From positions 1 to 21,870 of the forward strand of contig CAZSNM010000019.1 in NCBI GenBank assembly GCA_964608455.1: a stretch of DNA of 21,870 bases, in the 5' to 3' direction. Under the pieces are notes generated by a model. The model was given only the letters and a program-made list of their open reading frames with translations. It had not been told where the DNA came from and made no database searches. The DNA comes from DTDX01 sp964608455. Lineage in GTDB: Archaea > Thermoproteota > Bathyarchaeia > 40CM-2-53-6 > DTDX01. The first letter of the stretch is position 1. Each line of letters starts with the position of its first letter. Positions 14,728 through 21,870 of the stretch are shown in pieces. The position numbers were made by a program, and so were the translations under genes.

Positions 14728-16779
14728 TTATGGGGTTGTACGCTTTAAAAATCCTGGTTTAGGTGTATATAAAAGACCTTCTTTAAGCAATTGATTAACT
14801 GCTTTTTTAACATCCTCCTCTTTTAACTCAAACTTTTCAACTAAAGTTTTGTATAGCTTTTGTTCTTCTACAGCTCCATCCTCATCTTGAAGCTCAGCTA
14901 TAGCAGCTCTTACAATTTGCATTGTATCTCTTAAGCTTTTAGGTTTTCCAGTCATAATCACATCTATATCTATTTTTCCTGTTGTTACATCAATTCCAAC
15001 ATTTTGAAGGGAAGCATTCATAAGTTTAATTATAGCTTTAGCATCTTCAGCTGTAACTTCGATTCTTAAAGCTGCTCTTGCTCTAGCTTCAGCTAATCTA
15101 ACTAAAGCCTCTAATTGACGAGGTGTAATAGCAATCGGAGAATCTTGAGATGAACCTGAAGAAGCCCTCATTTTAAGATAAAAACTTTTTAATTCTTTAA
15201 CTGCTTCATCAGTTAATTTAGGTTCGATCTTCTTAGCATAGCTAATATATTTTCTTAATAATTCAGGTGGTATAGGTGCGGATTCTGGAGATTCCCTTTT
15301 TTGATGCAAACTTAAAATATGCGTTGACATTTTATCATCTATTTCAGAGTTAGGTTCATCCTTCATAACAAAAATTAAATCAAATCTTGATAAAATTGTT
15401 ACTGGAAGATTAATGTTTTCTGTTATAAGCCTATATGGATCATATCTACCTAAAGCTGGGTTAGCAGCCGCTAGCACTGAAGCTCTAGCATTTAAAGTTG
15501 CTACTATTCCTCCTTTAGCTACGCTTACAGTTTGCTGCTCCATAGCTTCATGCATTGCGACTCTATCTTCAGGTTTCATTTTATCAATTTCATCTATACA
15601 AGCTACCCCTTTATCAGCTAAAACTAAAGCTCCAGCTTCTAAAACCATTCCTCCAGATTTTTCCCTAATTACTGCTGCTGTTAAACCAGCAGCTGTGCTT
15701 CCTCTACCGCTTGTATATAAACCTCTAGGGGCTATTCTAGCAACATATTGAAGAAGAGCGCTTTTGGCTGTTCCAGGATCACCAACCAAAAGCACATTTA
15801 TATCTCCTCTAATTGTTACTCCATCTGGTAAATGCTTTCTTACACCACTAAATAAAAGATATAAAATTGCTTCTTTAATTTCAGGATAACCATAAATTGA
15901 TGGAGCAATAGATTTAATTAATTTTTCATAAACATCTTTTGATGAAGCTATTTTTTTAATTTCCTCCTCCTCTTCAGGTGTTATTTCTACATCTTCCAGT
16001 TCTCTACCTTGAGTATCTATAAAATTAGCATCTAAATAAAGCTCAAAAGTTCTTAATTTACCGCCTCTACTTGAAGCCTCCTGTTTAGCTCTTACAATAC
16101 CTGTTAATGTTATTCTATCCCCTGGCCTAGCCACATCAACTAAATCATTTGTTACTTCAACATCCATTACTCTAGGAAGCTGTCCTGGAGGTAAATCTTC
16201 AGGTTTCTCTTGAATTCTTAATTCTTGATGATTTATAAATGTTGACTCCTTTTCTATAAAATCGAAAGCTTTACCTTTGCATTGAGGACAAAATGGAACA
16301 GTCTTCATTAAAAAACCTGTTTGCTCAACATGAATTAAGGCATCACATTTTCTACATCTAAAGGCAGCTTTTGTTAATAAAGGTTTTACAGGAGTAGCTC
16401 TTACAACTATTCCATCAACAGTCACTAATGTTCCAATTAAATCTGAACCTATAGCTCTTATAGAAGTTTTATCTAAGGTTTTTCTAAATCTAACAAAAAC
16501 TGTTTTAAGTTGCTCAGCATATTCAGGGTCCTCAATTTTTAATTGAGCCCAAGCTGATTTACTTGCATAAACTAAAAACTCATCAGGTTTTTGAACAATT
16601 TCCCTTGCTAAACTGCTATCAAAAGAAACTAAATCTTCAAAATCTACAATTAAAGATTTAGATTCCATTAAAGCCATTTGAGCTAATCTTTTTCTATATT
16701 TATATTCTCCAGATTCAGTTTTAAAGCTGCTAAAAAACTCTTGAAATTTAACTTCTGGATTCGTTTCTTCAGTTATCAA
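14728..16779 (-). CDS. mcm: MCM replicative helicase
   Basis: This 683-residue subunit forms the hexameric MCM ring that unwinds DNA at archaeal replication forks. The N-terminal domain (about 1-260) holds a zinc ribbon at Cys142, Cys145, Cys164 and Cys167. The AAA+ core has Walker A GDPGTAKS (333-340), Walker B ACIDEIDKM (393-401) and the arginine-finger motif LSRFDLIFV. A winged-helix domain closes the protein (about 610-683). It is full length and has no intein. The start is TTG at 16779, overlapping the gins23 stop as TTGA, with GTGAGG just upstream inside gins23. This translational coupling fits the physical partnership of MCM and GINS. Confidence 0.97.
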   Translation of the reverse strand: MITEETNPEVKFQEFFSSFKTESGEYKYRKRLAQMALMESKSLIVDFEDLVSFDSSLAREIVQKPDEFLVYASKSAWAQLKIEDPEYAEQLKTVFVRFRKTLDKTSIRAIGSDLIGTLVTVDGIVVRATPVKPLLTKAAFRCRKCDALIHVEQTGFLMKTVPFCPQCKGKAFDFIEKESTFINHQELRIQEKPEDLPPGQLPRVMDVEVTNDLVDVARPGDRITLTGIVRAKQEASSRGGKLRTFELYLDANFIDTQGRELEDVEITPEEEEEIKKIASSKDVYEKLIKSIAPSIYGYPEIKEAILYLLFSGVRKHLPDGVTIRGDINVLLVGDPGTAKSALLQYVARIAPRGLYTSGRGSTAAGLTAAVIREKSGGMVLEAGALVLADKGVACIDEIDKMKPEDRVAMHEAMEQQTVSVAKGGIVATLNARASVLAAANPALGRYDPYRLITENINLPVTILSRFDLIFVMKDEPNSEIDDKMSTHILSLHQKRESPESAPIPPELLRKYISYAKKIEPKLTDEAVKELKSFYLKMRASSGSSQDSPIAITPRQLEALVRLAEARARAALRIEVTAEDAKAIIKLMNASLQNVGIDVTTGKIDIDVIMTGKPKSLRDTMQIVRAAIAELQDEDGAVEEQKLYKTLVEKFELKEEDVKKAVNQLLKEGLLYTPKPGFLKRTTP

Positions 16780-17333
16780 ATTTCCTCACTTAAAATTGTT
16801 TTTTTCCATTCATAAATTATATTGCGCAATTCCTCATATAATTGCATTTCTTCAATTGTTAAATTTGATAAAATATTTTCTGGAACTGAAGGTGATGAAG
16901 CTAAAGAAGCGATTTTTCTAATTCTACAATTAATAATATCCCTAGAAATATTTAATGCTTTTTCATAATCTTTAAGTTTACTCGGCTCCTTTTTAGCCTC
17001 CATAGAAAGCCTATAAAGAAAACGTTTTAAATTGCAATAAAAATTTTTATTTAATTTAGGAAGCTGCCTAGATGTTGGTAAAGTTTCTTTCCAATGAATT
17101 TTAGATAAATTTACTAAAGTTATTTCTTCCTCTTTAAATTTAGCTAAATTTAAGTTTACTAATGTTTCAGCAATCCAGTAGTTTACTTCAATTTCTTGTC
17201 CAGCTTTAAAAGATTCAATTTTTCCATTAATTAATGCAATATTATCTAAATCTTTTAAAATAATAATTTTAACTAATGAATTTAAAAATTCTAATTCTGT
17301 ATTTTCTAAGGTTTCGCTTAGTTTTTTACTCAA
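16776..17333 (-). CDS. gins23: GINS complex subunit, Gins23 type
   Basis: The 185-residue protein is a subunit of the archaeal GINS complex, which with MCM and GAN/RecJ forms the active fork helicase. A small beta-rich B domain comes first (about 18-68: VKIIILKDLDNIALINGKIESFKAGQEIEVNYWIAETLV), followed by a helical A domain (about 95-180: FYCNLKRFLYRLSMEAK, ISRDIINCRIRKIASLASS, TIEEMQLYEELRNII). B-before-A order marks the Gins23 rather than the Gins51 type. The start is TTG at 17333 with GGCGGT 9 nt upstream. Its stop overlaps the mcm start by 4 nt, the classic gins23-mcm arrangement known in Sulfolobus. Overall similarity is low, as usual for this family, so the call relies partly on context. 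Confidence 0.87.
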   Translation of the reverse strand: MSKKLSETLENTELEFLNSLVKIIILKDLDNIALINGKIESFKAGQEIEVNYWIAETLVNLNLAKFKEEEITLVNLSKIHWKETLPTSRQLPKLNKNFYCNLKRFLYRLSMEAKKEPSKLKDYEKALNISRDIINCRIRKIASLASSPSVPENILSNLTIEEMQLYEELRNIIYEWKKTILSEEI

Positions 17334-17589
17334 TTAAATTTACCGCCTAAAACCTTCCAATTATTTATTAAACAAGTTATTAACTTTAATCATTAAATTA
17401 ATTATTTTTAATTTTGTAAAATAATTGAGGAAATTCACTTTCTTTTTATGAAAACGCTTAAAATTGTTCTTTTATGTTAAATAAAGATTTTGAAAAGCTA
17501 AAGGTTTAAAAAACTTTAAATTACTATAAGTGTAAAATTATTCCTTTCATTAAAAAGCATTAAAATATATTGTTAAGAGGCGAACTTAA
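17334..17589. other. Divergent intergenic region between gins23 and the NfnA-like gene
   Basis: This 256-nt AT-rich spacer must hold the promoters of the replication operon (minus) and the oxidoreductase operon (plus). On the plus side, ctataag at 17524-17530 and taaaatatat at 17561-17570 are TATA-like; the first leaves a leader of about 35 nt, the second lies only 20 nt before the start. On the minus side only loosely TATA-like stretches occur near 17350-17365. I see no RNA gene, no short coding frame and no origin-type repeat. Confidence 0.5.
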
Positions 17590-18423
17590 ATGTACAAAAT
17601 ACTTAAAAAAATGCAGTTATGCCCTATAGTTTACTTAATTGAGGTTGAAGCGCCTTTAATCGCTAGAAAAAACAAGCCTGGACAATTTGTTGTTCTTAGA
17701 GTGCATGAAAAAGGAGAGCGAATACCTTTAACTATTGTTAATTCTGATGAAAAGTGTGGAAGCATAACTTTAATTTTTCAAGTTGTAGGAAAAACAACAA
17801 AGCTTTTAAGCAAGCTTAATGAAGGCGACTATATAATGAATATTGTTGGACCTTTAGGTAAACCAACTGAAATAGAGTATTATGGAACAGTGGTTTTAAT
17901 TGGAGGCGGTGTAGGCGCTGCTGAAATATATCCTGAAGCTAAAGCTTTCAAAGCTGCTGGAAACTATGTAATAGGCATAGTTGGCGCTAGAACTGCAAAT
18001 CTTCTTATTTTAGAAAATGAATTAAAACAGGTTTGCGATGAATTTTATATAACTACAGATGATGGATCAAGGGGGCATCATGGATTTGTAAGCGATATTT
18101 TAAAGCAATTAATTGATAAAGGTGTTAAAATAGATTTGGTTTATGCTGTGGGTCCAACAATAATGATGAAAGTGATTTCTAATTTAACTAAACCATATGG
18201 AATTAAAACTTTAGTAAGCCTTAACCCAATAATGCTTGATGCAACAGGAATGTGCGGTGTTTGCAGAGTTAAAGTTGGTGGAGAAATAAAGTTTGCATGC
18301 GTTGACGGTCCAGAATTTGATGGACATTTAGTTGATTTTGATTTATTAATGGCTAGACAAAGAACTTATTTAGATGAAGAAAAAAAGATTTTGGAGCTTT
18401 ATGAAAAAATGGAGAAAAGTTAA
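17590..18423 (+). CDS. NfnA/SudB-like FAD/[2Fe-2S] oxidoreductase subunit
   Basis: This 277-residue flavoprotein belongs to the ferredoxin-NADP reductase-like family that includes the dihydroorotate dehydrogenase electron-transfer subunit, SudB and NfnA. RIPLTI (44-49) contacts FAD, and LIGGGVGAAEIYP (103-115) is the NAD(P) site. Near the C-terminus Asp217, Cys222, Cys225 and Cys237 (DATGMCGVC...FACVDGPEFDGH) would hold a [2Fe-2S] cluster; one Asp plus three Cys is the ligand set described for NfnA. The start is ATG at 17590, 9 nt after GAGG. The partner follows 17 nt downstream. Together they should transfer electrons between NAD(P)H and ferredoxin or sulfide/polysulfide, in the cytoplasm. 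Which reaction applies cannot be settled from sequence. Confidence 0.88.
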   Translation: MYKILKKMQLCPIVYLIEVEAPLIARKNKPGQFVVLRVHEKGERIPLTIVNSDEKCGSITLIFQVVGKTTKLLSKLNEGDYIMNIVGPLGKPTEIEYYGTVVLIGGGVGAAEIYPEAKAFKAAGNYVIGIVGARTANLLILENELKQVCDEFYITTDDGSRGHHGFVSDILKQLIDKGVKIDLVYAVGPTIMMKVISNLTKPYGIKTLVSLNPIMLDATGMCGVCRVKVGGEIKFACVDGPEFDGHLVDFDLLMARQRTYLDEEKKILELYEKMEKS

Positions 18424-18440
18424 TTGGAAGGGGATAAAAT

Positions 18441-19835
18441 TTGAAATCTTCTATTGAAAGATTTAAAAGAACACCTATGCCTAAGCAACCTCCAGAAGTT
18501 AGAATTCATAATTTTAATGAGGTTGCATTAGGTTTTACACCTGAACAAGCAATGAATGAAGCTAAAAGATGTCTTCAATGTCCTGAACCTAAATGCATAG
18601 GTGGATGCCCAGTAGAAATAAATATTCCATTATTTATTAAGCAAATAGCTGAAGGAGATTTTGATGCTGCTATAAAAACAATTAGGGAAACAAACAATCT
18701 TCCAGCCATCACTGGCAGAGTTTGTCCTCAAGAAGTTCAATGCGAAGGTGTATGCGTTTTATCTAAAAGAAATGCTCCCATAGCTATAGGAGCTTTAGAA
18801 AGATTTGTAGCCGATTATGAATTAAGTAAAGGTGGACCAAAAGTTGATAATATTGCAAAGAAAACAGGGAAAAAAGTAGCTGTTGTAGGTTCAGGTCCAG
18901 CAGGTTTAACTGTTGCAGGTGATTTAGCTAAGTTAGGTCATGAAGTAACAATATTTGAAGCTTTACATTCGCCTGGAGGAGTTTTAGCTTATGGAATTCC
19001 AGAATTTAGATTACCTAAATCAATTTTAAATGCTGAAGTAAACTATGTTAAAAAACTTGGTGTAGAAATAAAGCTTGATGTAGTTATAGGAAGAACATTA
19101 ACAATCGAAGAGCTTTTTAAAATGGGTTTTAATGCTGTATTTATTGGGACCGGCGCCGGCTCACCTAAATTTTTAAATATTCCAGGGGAAGAATTAAATG
19201 GTGTATACTCTGCTAATGAATTTTTAACTAGATGCAATTTAATGAAAGCCTATAAATTTGGTGAATATGACACTCCCATTAAAGTTGGAGAAAATGTAAC
19301 TGTTGTTGGAGCAGGCAACACAGCTATGGATTCAGCTAGAACAGCTTTAAGGCTTGGAGCAGCAAGTGTAACAATTGTTTATAGGCGTACAGAAGCTGAA
19401 ATGCCTGCTAGAGCTGAAGAAGTGGAGAATGCTAAGGAAGAAGGTGTAAAATTTCAATTGTTAACAAACCCTGTTAAATTAATTGGGGAAAATGGCTGGG
19501 TTAAAAGAATGGAATGCATAAAAATGCAATTGGGGGAACCTGATGAATCAGGAAGAAGAAAACCCGTTCCAATTCCAAACTCAAACTTTTATTTTGATAC
19601 AGATCAAGTAATAATTGCTATTGGAAGATATCCGAATCCCATAATAGCTCAAACAACTAAAGGTTTAAAAGTAAATAAAGAAGGTTTAATAATAACTGAT
19701 GAATATGGAAGAACAAACATAAAAGGAATATGGGCTGGAGGAGACATAGTAACTGGAGAAGCAACAGTAATAAGCGCTATGGGAGCTGGAAAAAAAGCAG
19801 CAAAAGACATTCATGAATATTTAATGAAGCTATAA
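18441..19835 (+). CDS. gltA: NfnB/SudA-like NADPH oxidoreductase (glutamate synthase small-subunit family)
   Basis: The 464-residue protein combines an N-terminal iron-sulfur domain with a two-nucleotide-fold flavoprotein. Cys44, Cys47, Cys52 and Cys56 (CLQCPEPKCIGGC) plus Cys95, Cys101 and Cys105 (VCPQEVQCEGVC) supply two [4Fe-4S] clusters, one apparently completed by a non-Cys residue such as Glu98, as known in this family. VVGSGPAG (148-155) binds FAD and VVGAGNTA (288-295) binds NADPH. Databases often name such proteins glutamate synthase gltA, but no glutamate synthase large subunit is adjacent. Pairing with the NfnA-like gene points instead to electron bifurcation or sulfide dehydrogenase chemistry. 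The start is TTG at 18441, 7 nt after AAGGGGA. Confidence 0.9.
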   Translation: MKSSIERFKRTPMPKQPPEVRIHNFNEVALGFTPEQAMNEAKRCLQCPEPKCIGGCPVEINIPLFIKQIAEGDFDAAIKTIRETNNLPAITGRVCPQEVQCEGVCVLSKRNAPIAIGALERFVADYELSKGGPKVDNIAKKTGKKVAVVGSGPAGLTVAGDLAKLGHEVTIFEALHSPGGVLAYGIPEFRLPKSILNAEVNYVKKLGVEIKLDVVIGRTLTIEELFKMGFNAVFIGTGAGSPKFLNIPGEELNGVYSANEFLTRCNLMKAYKFGEYDTPIKVGENVTVVGAGNTAMDSARTALRLGAASVTIVYRRTEAEMPARAEEVENAKEEGVKFQLLTNPVKLIGENGWVKRMECIKMQLGEPDESGRRKPVPIPNSNFYFDTDQVIIAIGRYPNPIIAQTTKGLKVNKEGLIITDEYGRTNIKGIWAGGDIVTGEATVISAMGAGKKAAKDIHEYLMKL

Positions 19836-19872
19836 TCAAAGAACTCAAAACAAACTCTTTTAAACAGTATTT

Positions 19873-20238
19873 TTAACTCTTTAAATCAACTTTTTCTTTT
19901 TTGTAGAGAATTTTTCCCTTCTTTATAACTTCTTCAATAAATAAATTGTTCTTCTTCATTTCTTCAAATTCTTCTTTTGTATAACCTATTGGCTCTATTG
20001 GTATATTGAATTTATTTAAATCCATTAACAGTTTTATTCTTTCTAAGAAATCTTCTTTAAAATTTGCCACCACTAAAATGTCTATATCTGAACCTTCGTT
20101 TATATCGTTTTTAGCAAATGAACCGAATAAAATAATAAGCTCTGGATCCAATTTTTCACTTATTTCTTTTATATAGTTTTTTATTCCTTTAAAAACTTCT
20201 CCACTTCTTTTAATATCGATTCTGCGTAAAACACGCAT
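19873..20238 (-). CDS. MNT-type minimal nucleotidyltransferase (antitoxin of HEPN-MNT pair)
   Basis: The 121-residue protein has the polymerase-beta-like core GSFAKNDINEGSDIDILVV, giving Gly39-Ser40 and the metal-binding Asp51 and Asp53; Glu82 (IEPIGYT) is the likely third acid. In characterised systems the MNT partner neutralises the HEPN toxin by adding AMP to it. The start is ATG at 20238 with AGGTGA just upstream; both lie inside the HEPN gene, so the frames overlap by 58 nt. No later in-frame ATG precedes the active site. The unusually long overlap suggests strict translational coupling. All three acids are present, so it should be active. Confidence 0.88.
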   Translation of the reverse strand: MRVLRRIDIKRSGEVFKGIKNYIKEISEKLDPELIILFGSFAKNDINEGSDIDILVVANFKEDFLERIKLLMDLNKFNIPIEPIGYTKEEFEEMKKNNLFIEEVIKKGKILYKKEKVDLKS

Positions 20239-20582
20239 TTTTCACCTATACCTCTTGTATAATATTTATAGGCTGGGCCTTTAGGATAAAAATTTGGATA
20301 TCTTGCTCCTATATAATGCCTATCTAACTCTTTACCTTCATCAATAAATTTTTTAAAATTTTCCTCAATTTTAGATGATTCTTCAAGCAATTCGGTAACT
20401 GAATGCGTAATTAATGCTCTATATCCCCTTGAATATAAAAAGCCTTTTAAAGCTTTTTCAGCTGATTGCTGAGCGAAAAAAGCACAAGCATAATAGTTTC
20501 CATCTTTTAAGCAATCTTTAGCCGTTTTTAAATCTGCTTTAGCTTGATCTAACCATCTTAAGCCTTCCTCTAAATTCCCCAC
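20181..20582 (-). CDS. HEPN domain protein (toxin of HEPN-MNT pair)
   Basis: The 133-residue helical protein matches HEPN domains paired with MNT: WLDQAKADLKTAKDCLKDGNY, then FFAQQSAEKALKGFL (35-49) and RALITHSVTELL with Arg55-x4-His60, the presumed ribonuclease motif. The C-terminal RYPNFYPKGPAYKYYT block is also typical of this group. It probably cuts RNA when not held in check by the nucleotidyltransferase. The Tyr two residues after His in the RX4HXY motif of HepT is Val62 here. The start is GTG at 20582, 7 nt after GGAGG. A TATA-like box lies at 20611-20624. Gene order HEPN then MNT is the common one. Confidence 0.88.
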   Translation of the reverse strand: MGNLEEGLRWLDQAKADLKTAKDCLKDGNYYACAFFAQQSAEKALKGFLYSRGYRALITHSVTELLEESSKIEENFKKFIDEGKELDRHYIGARYPNFYPKGPAYKYYTRGIGEKCVFYAESILKEVEKFLKE

Positions 20583-20610
20583 ATTCGCGCCTCCAAAATA
20601 ATTAAGAAAA

Positions 20611-20624
20611 GTTTTATTTAAATG
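20611..20624 (-). promoter_or_regulatory. TATA-like box for the HEPN-MNT operon
   Basis: The minus strand reads CATTTAAATAAAAC about 29-42 nt before the GTG start, which is promoter-like spacing with a very short leader that still contains GGAGG. The remainder of 20625-20723 is AT-rich spacer after the sugar permease gene with no visible gene. Confidence 0.4.
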
Positions 20625-20723
20625 GTTTTATGAAGGAAGCTAAAAAGTGTTAAAATCTCTGCTTTTAAAACTCGATATATTAAATTTTTCTTGAATGTTA
20701 TTAAAGCTTCTATTCTTTTAGGC

Positions 20724-21560
20724 TTATCCTTTTATAGCGCCTTTCGTTAAGCCTTGGACAAGATATTTCTGAAGGAATATAAATACGATTACGACTGGAA
20801 TTGTGATGAATATTGACCCAGCCATCATTGGACCCCATCGAATTTGCTTCTCTCCAATAAATATCGCAAACATTCCCGCTGGTAAAGTTCTTAATTCATT
20901 AGCATGAATTATAGTGATAGCGAACATAAATTCATCCCAAGCAGATAAGAAATTAAATAAAGCTGTAGCTATAATGCCAGGAAGTATTAATGGCAATGTA
21001 ATTCTTACCATTGCGGAAAGCCTTGTGCAACCATCAACCATAGCTTGCTCTTCAAGATCTATTGGTATACTATCAAAAAAGCCTTTAAGCATCCAAACAG
21101 CGAATGGTAATGCAAAGCACATATACGTCAAAATTAATCCCCAAAGATTCAACATATGAATTTTAACTAGTAATGCGTATAAAGATATAAGCAATAGTAC
21201 CATTGGAATCATTTGTGTAGCAAGCACCCAAAGCATTAAAGCATCACGACCCATATATCTAAATCTTGAGAAAGAGTATGCTGCTATAAGAGCAATAAAT
21301 AAACTTAATAAGGAAACCGCTGTTGAAACTATTAAGCTGTTTCTAAAAAATTTAAGAAATATACCATTAGCAATCGTAAAGGTATAACGAAAATTATCTA
21401 ATGTTGGGTTTTTTGGAATCCATTGAGGAGGTATTTTAAATAAATCTTCAATAGGCTTAAAAGCTGTTGAAAGCATCCAAAAAACTGGGAAGAGAGTAAT
21501 AATCACGGCAATTATTAATATTAAGTAAATAACAATCCATTTAAATGAATAAACTCTCAT
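20724..21560 (-). CDS. ABC transporter permease, MalG-like (sugar uptake)
   Basis: The 278-residue integral membrane protein is one of two channel-forming permeases of a carbohydrate-type ABC importer. The first span (about 9-28, WIVIYLILIIAVIITLFPVF) is followed by the family motif MLSTAFKPIEDLF and a loop ending NFRYTF. Five further spans follow, with the ATPase-docking EAA loop LEEQAMVDGCTRLSAMVRITLPLILPG at about 170-196. The C-terminal KYLVQGLTKGAIKG is typical of MalG-type proteins. The start is ATG at 21560, 5 nt after GGGAGGAGAG; it overlaps the stop of the upstream permease as ATGA. Solute-binding and ATPase genes are not in the window, so the sugar is unknown. Confidence 0.93.
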   Translation of the reverse strand: MRVYSFKWIVIYLILIIAVIITLFPVFWMLSTAFKPIEDLFKIPPQWIPKNPTLDNFRYTFTIANGIFLKFFRNSLIVSTAVSLLSLFIALIAAYSFSRFRYMGRDALMLWVLATQMIPMVLLLISLYALLVKIHMLNLWGLILTYMCFALPFAVWMLKGFFDSIPIDLEEQAMVDGCTRLSAMVRITLPLILPGIIATALFNFLSAWDEFMFAITIIHANELRTLPAGMFAIFIGEKQIRWGPMMAGSIFITIPVVIVFIFLQKYLVQGLTKGAIKG

Positions 21561-21870
21561 CTTTTCTCTCCTCCCATAATAAGTCGCAAGTATATAATTG
21601 TTAAAATCAATAAAATCATAAGCCATAAAGTACCGTAGGCTGCTGCATAACCAAAATCATAGGCTTGAAAAGCTAACTTATATATTCTAATAACAAAAGT
21701 TTCTGTTGAAAACATGGGACCTCCTTGAGTAGTGACCCAAATTAAAGTAAAGTTTTGAGACTCCCATATAAAAGATAATATTGTTACTAATATTATAATT
21801 GGTTTAAGAAGCGGTAAAGTAATATGCCTAAATCTATTTAAAGCATTCGCGCCATCCACTTTAGCTGCTT
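21557..21870 (-). CDS. ABC transporter permease, MalF-like, C-terminal part (cut by window edge)
   Basis: The open frame continues through the right edge. The visible 104 codons start at the EAA loop (AAKVDGANALNRFRHITLPLL), which docks the transporter ATPase, then give two membrane spans (PIIILVTILSFIWESQNF and a final span LWLMILLILTIIYLRLI) separated by a short loop with GGPMFSTETFVIRIYKLAF. This last block is typical of MalF/UgpA-type permeases of sugar importers. The gene ends with an ATGA overlap into the MalG-like gene, so the two are translationally coupled. A GTG at 21859 is internal and not the true start, because the conserved loop begins upstream of it. Confidence 0.92.
   Translation of the reverse strand, partial: AAKVDGANALNRFRHITLPLLKPIIILVTILSFIWESQNFTLIWVTTQGGPMFSTETFVIRIYKLAFQAYDFGYAAAYGTLWLMILLILTIIYLRLIMGGEKR

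Noticed and set aside
15413..15751. A 112-codon open frame on the plus strand inside mcm.
   Set aside because: It is the exact antisense of the MCM AAA+ core, has no ribosome site and encodes no recognisable domain; it reflects the codon bias of the real gene.
17334..17589. Possible replication origin next to gins23 and mcm.
   Set aside because: It is AT-rich, but I see no repeated origin-recognition-box motif, no G-run with dyad repeats and no cdc6/orc1 gene nearby.
20724..21870. The sugar-transporter end as a transferred island of different composition.
   Set aside because: Spot counts of G+C in a few lines (about 32 to 43 percent) overlap those of core genes (for example 37 percent in a line of nreA), and no integrase, insertion sequence or tRNA border is visible.

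Overview
This is an AT-rich window from an archaeon. It carries archaeal information-processing genes: Cdc48, EF-1 beta, GINS23, MCM, Hel308, FEN1 and NreA. TATA-like promoters and GGAGG/GGTGA Shine-Dalgarno sequences sit together, and TTG start codons are very common. Gene content would suit a TACK or Bathyarchaeia-like lineage, but no rRNA or other phylogenetic marker is present and I do not assign a taxon firmly.

Layout. Positions 1-706 (minus) hold the N-terminal part of a Cdc48 AAA+ ATPase that runs off the left edge. Positions 894-1361 (minus) hold a small zinc-ribbon protein and elongation factor 1-beta, an evident two-gene operon. Positions 1446-4484 (minus) encode an adenosylcobalamin-type (class II) ribonucleotide reductase interrupted by a 313-residue intein placed directly before the catalytic thiyl-radical cysteine. 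Positions 4587-6690 (minus) hold a radical SAM protein of the spore-photoproduct-lyase-like group behind the DNA-repair protein NreA. FEN1 (plus) follows divergently and converges on a protein-L-isoaspartate methyltransferase. Then come a DUF371 protein (plus), a PhoU-like DUF47 protein (minus), and tatA and tatC (plus).

Positions 11075-17333 (minus) form one tight operon: gins23, mcm, hel308 and an asparagine-synthetase-like gene, with junctions of -4, 16 and 4 nt. The last gene lacks the glutaminase nucleophile of its family. Positions 17590-19835 (plus) encode a two-subunit flavin/iron-sulfur oxidoreductase of the NfnAB/SudAB type. Positions 19873-20582 (minus) are a HEPN-MNT toxin-antitoxin pair with overlapping reading frames. 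Positions 20724-21870 (minus) hold two sugar-type ABC transporter permeases, the upstream one cut by the right edge.

How the genes work together. Most of the window serves DNA metabolism: dNTP supply (NrdJ), fork unwinding (GINS23, MCM), stalled-fork processing (Hel308), flap removal (FEN1) and repair (NreA, possibly its radical SAM neighbour). The rest covers translation, folded-protein export, redox balance, protein repair and sugar uptake.

I saw no tRNA, rRNA, CRISPR array, insertion sequence or origin-type repeat. No gene-free stretch exceeds 300 bases. The most interesting observations are the intein at the catalytic cysteine with both endonuclease acids lost, the nucleophile-less AsnB homologue in the replication operon, the NreA/radical SAM pair, and two palindromes at promoters.
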